Shown here piece after piece: positions 12,331 through 23,636 of a stretch of 64,000 bases of DNA; the first letter of the stretch is position 1, and every line of letters begins with the position of its first letter. The DNA lies in contig JAZKJV010006038.1 of assembly GCA_037367405.1 (NCBI GenBank), positions 620,001-684,000 of the forward strand, in the 5' to 3' direction. Position numbers and translations under genes: made by a program. This stretch comes from Ottelia alismoides. Taxonomy: Eukaryota > Streptophyta > Magnoliopsida > Alismatales > Hydrocharitaceae. A model generated the notes under the pieces. It ran no database searches. It had not been told where the DNA came from and saw only the letters and a program-made list of their open reading frames with translations.

Positions 12331-13833
12331 AGGCCCCGTTTGTTTGATTGGAAAGGAATTACAATGGAATGGAATCAAGACAAGAATGGAATTAACAATG
12401 GAATGGAAATGAAAAAGTTTTTCCATTCCGTTGTTTGGATCATGTTAGGAATTGAAAATTTTATTATGAGACATGTTCCTTTCTTATATTTAGAAAAGGA
12501 AACGAATAGAAAGAAAATAGTATTTCTTTGATATATTTCGTTAAGTAGAAAAAATAATCGGTACTCTTAGACTTATTTTTTCATATAATTGATATATTTC
12601 ATATAAATCAATAATCAAATTTAAATGGAAACTACTTTTATTTTTTTATACAATCAATATATTTGATATATCCATATCTGTATCCGCTACAATGTTCTAT
12701 TACCATATCTATATACATATTCTAAAGAAATTAAATTATGGGTATCTGTCTTTGGAAAAAAATAAAAACACATATCCATGTAAATATACGTATTCACTAA
12801 AATATAACCTGTGTCCATATCCTAAAAAATTAAATACGGTATCTGTATCAATATTTATAACTGTAAAAAAATGAAACCATTTCCATGTCCATATCCGCTT
12901 CCGTAAAAAAATACCATCCATGTCCATATATGTATCCGTAGAAAAATTAAAATTCATATCCACATATATATATCTGCTAGAATAAAATCAGTATCCATAT
13001 CTTAGAAAAAATTGAATATTGCATCTATTTTCATATTCATATTAGAGAAAAATCATATATCCCTATCCATATCCATATCTGGAAAAGAAAACAAAAAAAA
13101 ACACATATCCGTGTTTGTATCCGTATCCGTAAACTAATCATATCTGATATATTTTATCCTTTTAATAGATATATTTATAATATATATATATATATATATG
13201 AGGTAAATGGGGCTACTCCCACCCCTATTTTTCCCTCATTTTTTTGTTTTTTTGGAAAATAAAAATTTGTATATTCATCATTATATCCCTCTCACATTCT
13301 ATTAAAAATTCGTCAGAAACAGAGACTCTTACGGCCTCCATCCAAACATGGTTGATTTAAAAAATCCTGCGACCGTTAAAAAAATGACGTCTGGATGGAG
13401 GGCTTAGGAGTGTAAAAAATACCACATATCAATGTCTGTATCCATATATGCATATACTTGTAAGTTATCGAACCTTTTGCATCCATATATTTGTATCCAT
13501 GTCAGTATCCATATATCCATGTCCAAAAAAATCATAAACATGTCGTTGTTCAAAAAATATCCAAAAAAAAGAAAAAGACATATCCATGTCGATAATCATA
13601 TATTTGTAACAATGATATATCAATTTAAAATATTGAAGAAGAATACATTCATTAGCATTGGTAAGGAATGGAATCCCAATTCCTAGGAATGGCGATTCCC
13701 ATAAATGAGGGAATCAAGTTTCCTTTGTAATCGTTATTCCTGCATAAAAGTTGATCTAACAAACAAAGGAATGGAATCGAGAGAGGAATGATGATTCCAT
13801 TCCCTCCTCTATTCCGGTGTAACAAACGGGCCT
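12331..13833. mobile_element. Non-autonomous DNA transposon with GGCCCCGTTTGTT ends
   Basis: The left end AGGCCCCGTTTGTT and right end AACAAACGGGCCT are inverted repeats. Both arms then hold GGAATGGAATC/GATTCCATTCC words, extending the inverted symmetry. TA flanks both sides, but a longer target duplication could not be established, so the superfamily (hAT or PIF/Harbinger-like) is open. The interior (about 12660-13140) is a decayed tandem repeat of TATCCATATCCGTA-like words, and a microsatellite-bounded MITE has inserted at 13181. No transposase is encoded. Confidence 0.6.
13181..13412. mobile_element. Foldback MITE, copy 3 (one end worn)
   Basis: Starts in a (TA)n run (13181-13199), then AAATGGGGCTACTCCC. 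It carries the family words AGAGACTCTTACGGCCTCCAT, GACCGTTAAAAAAATGACG and GGATGGAGGGCTTAGGAG. The right arm stops near 13412 without the terminal GGGGCAGCCCCAT, so this copy is truncated. It lies inside the 12331-13833 element and is therefore younger than it. Confidence 0.6.
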
Positions 13834-14570
13834 ATTAGAGATGCTTTGAGACACCTGCATAGGTTAGAATATAGTGAAAGTGAGTACAGTCTATTTGGGG
13901 GATGAAATGGGTGGTACGAAGGGATGAGTCGGGGTGTAGATTATGCATCCTTGATGGCTCTTCTCGCTTGTAGGAAGAAGATCTAGATCGAAGCGGAAAG
14001 AGATCTGAAGAAGGGGACTGGGTGATCAGGGGTGTGTGTATCCGTGTCCGTTTGCATCCCTCGTGATATTAATTGTGATGAGAAGTTCATAGCTTGGGCA
14101 TATCTTTATATCAAATCGAGATAAGTAGCTCACACGATTCTTAAGCATAGAGCTAAGGTGAATTATTTCCTCCAGAAAAAGAAATATAGTACATATTTTT
14201 ACTATATAACGAAACTTTCTGAACTACGAAATTAAACTTATGAATTTTTTAAAATGGTAGTCATAAATCTAATTTTTAAACCAAAGAAGGATGACCACGT
14301 TACAAACTTGCAAAGACTTTGCGTTTCAAGATTGAATTCTCAAATCAGCTAAATTGATGGATTTTTTGTGTAATTTTTCCTTGAATTCGGTTTTGAAAAT
14401 AAATACGCAAGTAACGAAAAAAACAACTAATATAAATCCTAAATCACTTGTTAACAAATTGGCATCTAAGATTATTTATTTCAAATGACATCTTACATGA
14501 GTTTGCATTAAATTATACCCCGGCAATACTTTTGAGACTTGACCACATATGCGAGATTCCTTTTCAAATT
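13834..14570. other. Intergenic DNA, no gene seen
   Basis: No credible gene or transposon end recognised; AT-rich with one more mixed stretch near 13900-14060. Confidence 0.5.
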
Positions 14571-14983
14571 GAGTGTGTGTGCGCGTGTGTGCATGCGCGC
14601 GGGTGTGTGTATATGAGTTCAATGGGCCCCTTGGGGGATCTAACTCGGCTCTCCCGCGCAATTTCATCTGAATTTTTTTATTTTTTTGAAAATTTCTTCC
14701 ATGGAATTTCATCACTATATCCCAATATCATGTCATTAAAATTTCGTGCGAAAAAGAGACTCCTACTGCCTCCATCCAGACAGTCATTTTTTAACGGTAA
14801 CAGAATTGCTAAAAACAATCCCGTCTGGATGGGCTATGGAGGTCGTAGGAGTCTTTGTTTCACACGAAATTTTAATGACATAATATAAGGATATATTGAT
14901 GAAAATCTATGGAAGAAATTTTCAAAAAAAATAAAAAAAACGGACAAAATGGGCGGGGGGAGCTAACACGGGGGCAGCCCCAT
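14571..14983. mobile_element. Foldback MITE, copy 4, beside a GT/GC microsatellite
   Basis: A (GT)n(GC)n-rich microsatellite (about 14571-14614) precedes AATGGGCCCCTTGGGGGA. The right end is GGGGGCAGCCCCATT followed by TACCCTATATAT. Internal words (GAGACTCCTACTGCCTCCAT, TTTTTAACGGTAACAG, GGTCGTAGGAGTC) show the same long hairpin as the copies at 3353 and 3791. The 146-residue frame crossing it is a by-product of the repeat. Confidence 0.65.
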
Positions 14984-14989
14984 TTTACC

Positions 14990-16600
14990 CTATATATCAT
15001 TCTTCAATCTCAAGATACCATTATTAGATTGTGAGATATTAATGTTGCCTTTTCCAGATATGTTGTGACATTTGTCATCATATAGGTACACTTTTTCAAA
15101 ATCACCTTTCATGTAATTTTGGAGGTTATCTTTTTTGTGTAAGGTATAAAATGAAGCATCTGAGTGCACAATCCATGGATCACTTAACATTTTCTCCTTT
15201 ATGCATAATACTTGAGACCTTGCAATCAACCTTGTAATGCTCGTTTCGATTGCAATTCCAGCAAATCCACAGACTTTGGATCCTTAGATTTGAATATCCT
15301 TTTCCTTAACTTTCTCCCGAGTGTTCGGTTATTACAGCTTTTCCCACCTCTCCCTTCTGCATTATGGCAAAACTTGACAAATGATCTTCCCATGCATCTT
15401 CTATCATGCGTCTTCTTTCAAACAAAGACTATCAACGTTTTCCAACTTCAACTTTGCAAATCCATGAAGTAGCTAACGAGCAAGGTTTTAAAAACACGCA
15501 TCAAGGCGCATGAGGCGTATGTTAATTTGGCAACTTACGCCTCGAGGCATTGAAGCGTTGTCGAGGCGGTGAGGCGCTTGTGAGGATACGCCTCATCTGG
15601 AAAATCGAGTCCTTGAAGTATCAGGAAAGGAAGTGATTTTGAGGCTCGAGCTGCATGGAATAAGCTCCTCTATCTATGAAATAAGAGTAGACAATAGCTT
15701 AAAGTCTCAAAATCTGCTAATGTGTGTTTGTTCTGAAGCCAACTATGTTGATATAATGCAATTTCCATCACCAAACTACGAATAAAACTGGATCAACTTA
15801 CTATAGGGAGCAAAATCAGCCCATAAATGGAATTGAAGGGCAAAATCAGCCTGCTCTTTAAAGTTAACTGTGGCATCAGTATGTGTATACAAATCGCATA
15901 TGCCTAATGGGGCAGGCAAGACACATCAGTTTTATGAATCACAATAGAAATTTAATAGGCTATGATTAAGTAAATTATTTTATGGCGATCATGATAGACC
16001 AAGTTAGCGTTAGGGTTGACAACTAGGTCTGATGTAGATGCCAAAAGAGAACCACATAGCCTTATCTTGTTAGTCCCAGACTCCCAAATACAATTTAAGA
16101 TCAATTTTGAATTGGGATAAAAATATTATTCATCAATTTTGACAGTTGACCACTAAAAACTTTCTTATTTCGTTAAATAATGTTGCAACTTTCATGCTGG
16201 GGACTTTAAAGCATTCATATTTCTAGCATTTTTCTACAAAATTCTAGATTTGTATAGTTTTTAACCTAAAAACCGATGCTTACACCTCGAGGCTTACGCC
16301 TCGCCTCGTTTACGGAAAACTGCCTCGATCCGCCTCACCGTTTTTTAAAACCATACTAACGACCATAACCAATGCATTCTAGTTGTCAAACAAACTAGGA
16401 AAGAAGTAAAAAAATCTTTTACCTCATCGTCAAACACAAATTTTACAGAATATAACTGGTTGACGATACTGTGGAAGTTATTCATCTGTCCAGTCACTAC
16501 AAAGTTCTCTCTCTTGTTTAGATTGAAAAGTTTCATCATCAAATGCACTTTGCCTTGATGCGGATGGTTTCTCGTCAATTTGTATCATTCGTAATATTTG
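14990..16600 (-). pseudogene. Copia relic B gag and protease fragments
   Basis: Gag is visible at about 16600-16380 (KREN...VTGQMNNFHSIVNQL, then FDDEVKDF, matching the hydrophobic UBN2-type gag pattern). A complete CCHC knuckle, CWNCNRNEHYKVDC, lies at 15262-15222. The protease region 15200-14990 has DPWIVHSDASFY, where the catalytic motif should read DSGAS; it is HSDAS here, so it is dead. The YMKGDF phrase after it is typical of the same family. The pieces lie in different frames. Confidence 0.7.
15481..16355. mobile_element. hAT-type non-autonomous element (875 bp)
   Basis: Ends are CAAGGTTTTAAAAAC on the left and GTTTTTTAAAACCATA on the right, an inverted repeat. It is flanked by 8-bp sequences CTAACGAG (15473-15480) and CTAACGAC (16356-16363), a hAT-sized target duplication with one mismatch. 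Both subterminal regions are rich in GAGGCG/CGCCTC words (for example TTACGCCTCGAGGC on the left and GGCTTACGCCTCGCC on the right). No transposase frame. It splits Copia relic B. Confidence 0.8.
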
Positions 16601-17155
16601 AGTTCTAAGTGCTAAAAAATATCAGTTCTCTTTGAGACCATCGATGTGTTGAACATTATTGTTCCTAGGACATTCGATGTAGAAACTTCCACTCCTCATC
16701 CTTAAGGGATTTATGCTTCTTTACTTTTATTGGATGCAGCTACATTCTGCTATAGAACATCTTCGATCTATCTTACATAATGCATAGTTTTCCACTAAAG
16801 TTCTCAATCTTCATCTTTGATTCTTCATCCGTTTGGCAGAGGTTAATCTTTCAAACCATGACTCTAATACAAGTTAATGGAAATATATCCGATCAAGTAA
16901 CCCACAAATATAATAATGATCATACACAAATCACATAACATGAGGATTTATATTGGTTCGGTAACATGCTTATATCCATTTGCTCATACTAGACTCTCTC
17001 TTATTATTTATTGATTGGATTTTGAAGTACAATACGTGGTAGACCTGAGGATCTATTATATAACAATAGAAAATACCATAGTACTCAACAATCTACCCCA
17101 TCAGCTCCCAGCCAATCAATCTTCATAGGATACCCTAACAGAGAGGGATGTTAAT

Positions 17156-17266
17156 ACTAGAGGAACGAGACATGAAAATTGTCGATGATGCAATCTATAT
17201 AGTCACCCCTACCGAAGATCATGGACTCGAGGGAGGGTAGTTCGGGAGGGGGTGGACTATAGGCAG
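17156..17266. other. Short spacer, nothing seen
   Basis: Between the Copia relic and the next putative element; no feature recognised. Confidence 0.4.
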
Positions 17267-19045
17267 GGACAGAGTCAGAAAATTGTGTTTGGAAGGGGTA
17301 CAAAATGGAAATTAAGTTGTGGAAGTATATATCATCAGACGCCAAAATATCAACTAATTAGGATTTTATTTTTAATGAAAGAGGAAGACATGATTACTTT
17401 CACAAAAAATGCAAAAAATACATCATTATTTAAATATCTATCCATCATATCTCGATGTAAATTTTGGTGGAATTAAAAAGGTAAATGTTATTTTGATTGG
17501 ATATTTCTAATCTCTTCATCAACAAATTGGATATTTTTAATATGTGATGTGAATTTAGAAATGAAAGTTAAATTTTAATAATGTGTGATATCTAGCTCTC
17601 AACAACAATAAAATTGAGAACACGTTTTTTTAATTAATGTTGATTAAATATCTAAGAATGACTATATGGTATCAGTTATTTTGGGTTATGGCGAGTTTGT
17701 ACTTTAATAAAAAATATCAACAAAAATATAACATGGTTTCATAATTTTGATTTAGTATGAATTCAGACTAATACTAAAAAAACACTTTCCTGTCTCTTCG
17801 TGTATGATTGATTTTGTAATTATTTCATTAAAACTCTTTATAATTTTCTAATTACTAATATGAATTGTTAGTTAACTTCAAAGTAACGATATTGTTATTT
17901 ATATTTTTTTAATTTACGAATTAGTTGCTAAATATCATGTTGTATTTAACATGTAATGATGGAAAATTAATCGAAGAATTAAAAGTGGCATCACTTGATG
18001 TACAACTGATCCATTATGTAAGGATGTGAATAAAGAAGGATACACATATCTCATTTGATGTCATATCCGCTCTATATAGATTTTTAAATTCACATCCATA
18101 TCTATCTTAATATGGATATGAATGTAGTATCACATTGATATCTACGTATTTGTATTCATATACATATAAATTTAAGCAAGTCTAAGAGATATTATTCTAG
18201 TATAAGATACCCATATTAATGGTTGCAACTTGCATCTCATGACTGCATCATTTATTAATTTTCGACTATAGCATTTATCTTTTATTATCCCTCTAACCAA
18301 CTGAATATGATCAAAGGATACGACTCACTTATCCCTTATCCCATATTAATTCTTTTCTATCATTTGAAGCACTGAAGCAGCAGTGCATAGAGTTTCTACA
18401 ACAATTCATATCACATCAATATCCGTTTTATATTCCTATTTGTGTATGAGAGTATATCAACGCATATTTTATATCTGTAATTACAATTACATTCACATTC
18501 TAAAAAAGATAAAGATATGATAATACCAGTATTTATATTTGGTTGATTTCATCCTTCGTTTTAGGTGGTAGACATTTAATTTTTCACATTTCATCTTTTT
18601 TTGTTGATTATAGATGAATTTACACACATACATATTCATTGAAATATATGATTATTTTATATCAATATCTATAAATGAATCTTTAAAAATTAAAAAGTTA
18701 AGGGGAAGTGAAAAATCAAGATCAGGCGACATAACACAGAGTCTTCTAAAAGTGAAATAAGTCTCAGAAGTGCGTTCGATTTGATTCAATATCAATGAAT
18801 TTCGAAAAGAGGGTTAAGGGTTGGAATGAACGTACACCAAGAATCCTTGGAATCCATTGAGGGTTCTTGATTGGTGCTGAGCTGACCATAGCCCAATGTC
18901 ATATCTCTTTTGTTAATAAGATTGGAAAGGTTTATCGATCTTGGAGGGTACATATCCATATAGAGATCATTGTACGTCAAATAACATCCAAAGTGTTGGT
19001 TTCAGAAGATGGAATGCCCCCTCCATGTCCCCCTTGAATCCGTCC
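17267..19045. mobile_element. Putative DNA element, GGACGGAGCCAGAA family, copy 1
   Basis: The left end GGACAGAGTCAGAAAA and right end TTGAATCCGTCC form a weak inverted repeat. GTTTGGAAGGGGTACAAAAT follows on the left and CCCCCTCCATGTCCCCC precedes on the right. The same pair of ends occurs at 22022-23242. The interior is AT-rich with no coding frame. No target duplication was found, so boundaries and class are tentative. Confidence 0.45.
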
Positions 19046-19545
19046 ATGATTACATGGATGGTAAGATAAAAACAATGTTCACCATTGAATATAGGCACGA
19101 GTAGACTAACTCAACAGACGATTATGTTAGCATAGTAAAATAAGATGGAATAAACACTTTCCATGAAAAATCACACCCATCCACATGTTTATACACATAC
19201 ACACACGTGTGTATACGTATGTACACCTTTGATTGAATTGGATTTTAAGAACAGACTCATTCCGTAATTTAACCGATTTCAAAAACTTCCAATGTGCCAT
19301 TTTGTTAAACTTAGTGAAACGATATCAAATTCGTCCGGTCCATGCGCATCCCTATAATCTACCGCACACATGGCTCAAGTGCAAGCCAAGCTCGTGTCGT
19401 GAAGCGGGTTGATGAGCTAGGTCAGAGTAGCCAAATTTATTGGGTCTGTTTGCGGTTTACCCTTCTTTATTATTGGATTGAAATTCCATCACAAATCATA
19501 ATGACATCACATTACATTTCTTATTTTCAACCCTCCTAACTTGGG
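19046..19545. other. AT-rich spacer, no gene seen
   Basis: Contains an (ACAC)/(GTGT) palindromic patch near 19195-19230 and no credible gene. Confidence 0.45.
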
Positions 19546-20007
19546 ATGCAACCGGTACGGATATATGCGTATCCGTCCGCTACCGTATCCGCTTTTAAGC
19601 GGATATAGATATACATTTTCGGATTTTAGCGGATACGGATACCAGTTTTAATTTTTTTGCGGATACGGATTCGAATACCATTATAGATTTTTTCCGGATA
19701 CGGATACAGATATATATATTTTTCGCGGATACGGATACAGATATCCGTATTATCCATATTCTCAGTAATATTTCAGCTTCACAAATGTTTTGCATGCCTC
19801 AATGTAGCTCAGACACGAAATTATATCTCATCATGAAATGTCAAAAAAAAGTAATAAACATTTATAATTTATCATAATGTCGTTTCATGAAATATACCAT
19901 ATCACCTTTACCTTATTAGTTGGTTACAATGTTACAGTATTACCTATATTTTGAAAATATTTCAAATGAAGGAAGACAAAGATACATCATCATATAATTT
20001 TATTATA

Positions 20008-20510
20008 GGGATATTTACCCAGCGGACCCTGAAATCTTTCGAAATTACCTCTACGACCTTTGAAACATCGTAATTCCTCCCACGATCCTGTAATCTTGCT
20101 AACTCTTACCCAACAGACCCTGTGGTTAACTCCCATCCATTAAGCCGTTAAAGTTAACCAGATTCTGTTATCTTCTTGTACATTATGCCTATTTTATCTA
20201 TCAAATTTACCATGAGTGCCACTCCCTCTCCCTCCCCCTGCTTAGCCTCCATTGCTCCCCCCTCCGTCTCGACCCACTGCCCTCGGCAGCCAACCCAGCA
20301 CTCCCCCCGCCCCCGGCAGCCGCCAGCTCCCCCAGGTCGAGGACGGATCCAACCCAGCACCCCCCACCTCGGCGGCCGCAAGCTCCCCCGCCCCAAGCTC
20401 TCCCCCCTCCCGCGGCGCCGCCCAAGCTCCCAGCGCCCCCACCCCCAACACACCCCACCGCCCAAGCCACCCCGACCCCGATGGAGGCCCCTGCTACTCG
20501 GCGATGCTGC

Positions 20511-20549
<39 letters not shown>

Positions 20550-21068
20550 CGGCTGAAGCTCCCTACTCCCCCCGATGGAGGCCCCTGCCTGCTGCTATCC
20601 CCGTCGCTGCTGCTCCTCGTCGCCGCTGCTATCCCCGTCGCCGCTGCTATCCCCTGCCTGCTGCTACTATCCCCATCGCCGCTGTTATCCCCGTCGCCGC
20701 TGCTATCCCCTGCCTGCTGCTACTATCCCCGTCGCCGCTGTTATCCCCGTCGCCGCTGCTATCCCCTGCCTGCTGCTATCCCCGTCGCTGCTGCCCCGCA
20801 ATGAACGAGGCCGATTTGAGAATTCTCAAGTCTAATTTGCTAGATTTTTCCCTTTTTTTTATTTTTGACTAATCCTAACCGTTAGATGGTAAATTGGTTA
20901 GGTTAACTCAAGAGTAACCCAAGTCTTTGACTCAAATATAGTTAAAATTGACGCCATGGTTTATTGGTAAGACGGAGCAAGATTACGGGGTCGTGGGAGG
21001 AATTACGATGTTTCAAAGGTCGTAGAGGTAATTTCGAAAGATTTCAGGGTCTGCTGGGTAAATATCCC
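20008..21068. mobile_element. Mutator-like element (MULE) 1 with C-rich cargo
   Basis: Ends begin GGGATATTTACCCAGC and form a near-perfect inverted repeat of about 90 bp (20008-20097 against 20978-21068). A perfect 9-bp target duplication TTTATTATA flanks it (19999-20007 and 21069-21077), diagnostic of the Mutator superfamily. The interior holds no transposase. Instead, 20215-20805 is strikingly C-rich, with a C37 run (20512-20548) and a 56-bp tandem repeat. The internal Pro/Ala/Arg-rich frames are low-complexity and probably not genes. The layout resembles a Pack-MULE, but no donor gene was recognised. Confidence 0.88.
20585..20800. repeat. 56-bp tandem repeat inside MULE 1
   Basis: The phrase TGCTATCCCCTGCCTGCTGC recurs at 20645, 20701 and 20757, a period of 56 bp, with GTCGCCGCTGTTATCCCC between. 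As 56 is not a multiple of 3, each unit shifts frame, which is why several frames stay open here by repetition alone. Confidence 0.8.
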
Positions 21069-21352
21069 TTTATTATATGCTCTTTAATTTATTTCATTCA
21101 ATATTTTAATTTATTTTCTTATTTATTATATAACATTGTAAGTTTATTGAATTTAAGATTAATCATCCATCAATTACAAGTTTGTAAAGGCATCATTTCT
21201 AATTAAAAGTATGAGGAGGTGCTTAATATTTATATAATAATCCGTATCCGTTTCTTAGATATCCGTATCCGAATCATGATTATCCCATTCTGAATCCGTA
21301 TTTAAAGATATAATATTCAATTTTGATATGCGTATCCATGTTTTAAAACGGA

Positions 21353-21363
21353 TAATATATATT
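21353..21363 (+). promoter_or_regulatory. TATA-like element upstream of the RF2 gene
   Basis: TAATATATATT lies about 80-90 bp before the ATG at 21442, a plausible TATA-box position with a short 5' leader. It sits at the edge of the TATCCG-rich repeat, so the core promoter may be transposon-derived. No transcription evidence is available here. Confidence 0.3.
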
Positions 21364-21441
21364 CGATTAAAAGAGGTTCACCAGGGCAAGGGCCATTCCA
21401 GTTGCGTGTAGACCTTCCCTTGCATCGTTCTCCCCGCTCCA

Positions 21442-21723
21442 ATGCTCTCTTCCTTCCTACGGGGAGCGACCCCTCGTCTCAGACTTCTCGCTCCCCTTCT
21501 CCGCCTCCACCCCGCGAACCCCTCCTACTCCGCCGCCCTCCGCCCCCGTGCTCCGTCGGGCGCGCGGCCATTCGCCTCCGACGCGGCCGTGACAGCCGAC
21601 GGGCTCACCGTAGACGACATCGCCGCCCAAGGATGGGCCATCTCCGACGAGAGCTCCGGCGACTGGAGGAGCCACGCCGCCGCCGCCGCCTACCCCATCC
21701 AGCTCGTGAAGAAACGCATGCAG
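21442..21723 (+). CDS. Organellar peptide chain release factor 2, exon 1
   Basis: First coding exon (94 codons) of a bacterial-type class I release factor that reads UGA/UAA stop codons in an organelle. Residues 1-50 are rich in Arg, Ala, Ser, Leu and Pro with almost no acidic residues, a typical mitochondrial or plastid transit peptide. The mature N-terminus follows, with ADGLTVDDIAAQGWAI and GDWRSHAAAAA...QLVKKRMQ. The exon ends at CAG|GTTCAT, phase 0. Residue 95 onward is supplied by exon 2 (WKK...), giving the family's RF2 order, so the pairing is convincing despite a 25.5-kb gap. The 5' exon is GC-rich, as in monocot genes. The ATG at 21442 is the first Met and gives the transit peptide. 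An ORF reading on past the donor site is intronic. Confidence 0.85.
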
Positions 21724-22021
21724 GTTCATCCCCTCTCCCTCCAACTATCTATCTGCATACCGATTTGTATCAAGTAAAGGAGAATGCGCGAAGTGAGTGC
21801 GATTCAGCCTAATGCTATTGATAGCAATTTCATACGCGGATTCGTTTTATGATATCTGTTCATTTGGGAGCAATCCCGTTTATAAAACGTTAAGGAATAG
21901 TAAAAAATGGAAACTTTGAACGTCGTCCAGCTTTGATCGAGTTTCTGGGGGAGTGAGGTTGGCCGATATGTAGAATTATGTACCAAATGCGTAATATGTG
22001 CTTATAAACGAGAATGTTTAG

Positions 22022-23242
22022 GGACGGAGCCAGAAATTTTTACCGAGGGGGCTCAAAATAAAACATTTTATGTATATGTTGATTGTAATATTACCGAGTA
22101 AAATGTGGAGAAATTATAAATCCAAGATAAAAATGTTCATGTGATTAAGTTTTTTTACCTTTTGCGAGCGTGACACATGTTAGGGATCTTTGCTTCCATT
22201 TTTTTAAGAAATATCTCAACTTTGTTACAAATCTATAAAATTGTAATATTGAACATTGTATACATACGTATCTATTATAAATTTGGACAAGCCATATATT
22301 GCAATAATATTTTGAAACTTTTCCAAACAAAAAGAATCTAAAAGAGTTATGGAAAATAATTCTACACAAACATCTAAATTTAAATATGGAGCATAAGTTC
22401 AAAATTGAGACAATATAAAAAAAATCGTAAATTAAAGTACCTTTTGTGTTAGGACTCATTTTTCTCAATGAATCGTAGATAATGATAAATATGAGCAAGG
22501 AGAGGGAGAAAGAGAAATGTATGGAGAAATGGTGAGAATGCAATTTTTAAAATCCAGATGGGGGGTAAACCATTTAGTCATTGGTTTGATCTTTAATCGA
22601 GTTCGATTGTTGGGTCAAACCAGTTGAATATTCATGACATCAACATTTGTATCAATCTAAAAAAATTGGATCGAGCTTAATTTACCATCATACTGGTGGA
22701 ACGTATATTTAAATCATGCAAATCATATATAAAGCACTACGGAAATTCATGTTGAATCACTGTCGATCATTAATAATATATAAATTCTTTGTACCAGTTT
22801 GTTTTGAGATAAACTAGTCCACTTCAATTGAACATGATAATATTCAAACTAATTTTTAAAATTTCTAATTATGCTTCTACGTAACTGATCAAACCGATGA
22901 GATCGACGTTAGTATCCAATCCAACCAATCTGATGAACCAATCAAATCTGATTTTTTAAATCATGACTGATTGGGTGAGAGATATTCTACAATGAAAAAG
23001 AGAGTAGAACAAAATATGCATAGAAAGAGATTTCAACATATGAGACATGGGAGAGAATTGTAGAGAGAGATAATAAAGCAAATCCAAATTGAAGGAGGGA
23101 GTTACAATTTTTAATTTTATAAATACATTTAGTATAGGAAAATCAAAATACCATTATAACCATAATATTGTATAAATAATACAAGATAGCATCTTAAAAT
23201 ATGGGGGCATGTGCCCCTCCATGCCCCCTTCTAGATCCGTCC
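22022..23242. mobile_element. Putative DNA element, GGACGGAGCCAGAA family, copy 2
   Basis: The left end GGACGGAGCCAGAAATT and right end TTCTAGATCCGTCC are inverted. GAGGGGGCTCAAAATAAAA follows the left end and GTGCCCCTCCATGCCCCC precedes the right. The same end pair marks 17267-19045. Interior AT-rich, non-coding; target duplication not resolved. Confidence 0.5.
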
Positions 23243-23636
23243 ATGAGATTGATTGAACTTCCGACAAGCTAAAGCCAAATGGAGCTTGGACGTGTAAGAT
23301 CGTGTGCTTTCACGATTGTCGCTCGTTGTGTTTGTAAATGCAGACGTGACTACTGGTTATCTTAGAATCAAGCAGTTGGCTTGTTTATGTTCGGTCATCA
23401 TGTTCTGTGTCCAAATTAGAAAGTACGAGCAATTTTGGAGTTGTGACTGTTATCAGTTTTGTCGAAGGCATCCATTCATCATAAGTACGATCTAGGAAAT
23501 GCGGTTTGTGGTTTGTCAACTTTATATTTTATAAGCGCTCGACATCTAGTTATTACGCTAGAAACCGTTTAAGATGTGGAGTCTCTGAGATCCTGTTTGG
23601 ATTGAGTCGATCAGCTGTCTTGGGGTAAAATATTTT
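23243..23636. other. Intron 1 DNA before LINE 1
   Basis: No gene or element recognised. The last 13 bases, GGTAAAATATTTT (23624-23636), are the left target duplication of LINE 1. Confidence 0.5.

Larger units (their letters stand above)
14990..17155 (-). mobile_element. Copia relic B (5' part only), split by a hAT element
   Basis: A degraded minus-strand Copia. On the right, 16872-17155 looks like LTR, with ATGAGGATTTATATTGGTTCGG, a phrase common in plant Copia LTRs. A primer-binding-like CATGACTCTAATACAA sits at about 16858-16873. Moving left come gag, a zinc knuckle and protease. Everything 3' of the protease is missing; the relic stops next to MITE copy 4. A hAT (15481-16355) interrupts it. 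Confidence 0.7.
19546..21370. repeat. TATCCG-rich repeat element, split by a MULE
   Basis: The left arm (19546-19770) is dense in GCGGATACGGATAC/GTATCCGTATCC words in both orientations. The right arm (21240-21360) has the same words (ATCCGTATCCGTTTC, ATATCCGTATCCGAAT). The AT-rich DNA between is cut by the MULE at 20008-21068, so the arms look like one element opened by the insertion. True ends were not resolved. The right arm ends about 80 bp before the RF2 start codon. Confidence 0.5.

Noticed and set aside
14448..14888. 146-residue plus-strand frame as a gene
   Set aside because: It runs through a GT microsatellite and the foldback MITE copy 4; related frames appear in the other copies.
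20176..20872. Long proline/alanine/cysteine-rich frames in the C-rich part of MULE 1 as a secreted or cell-wall protein gene
   Set aside because: They exist on both strands and in several frames at once, follow a C37 run and a 56-bp repeat, and show no domain or codon pattern of a real gene.
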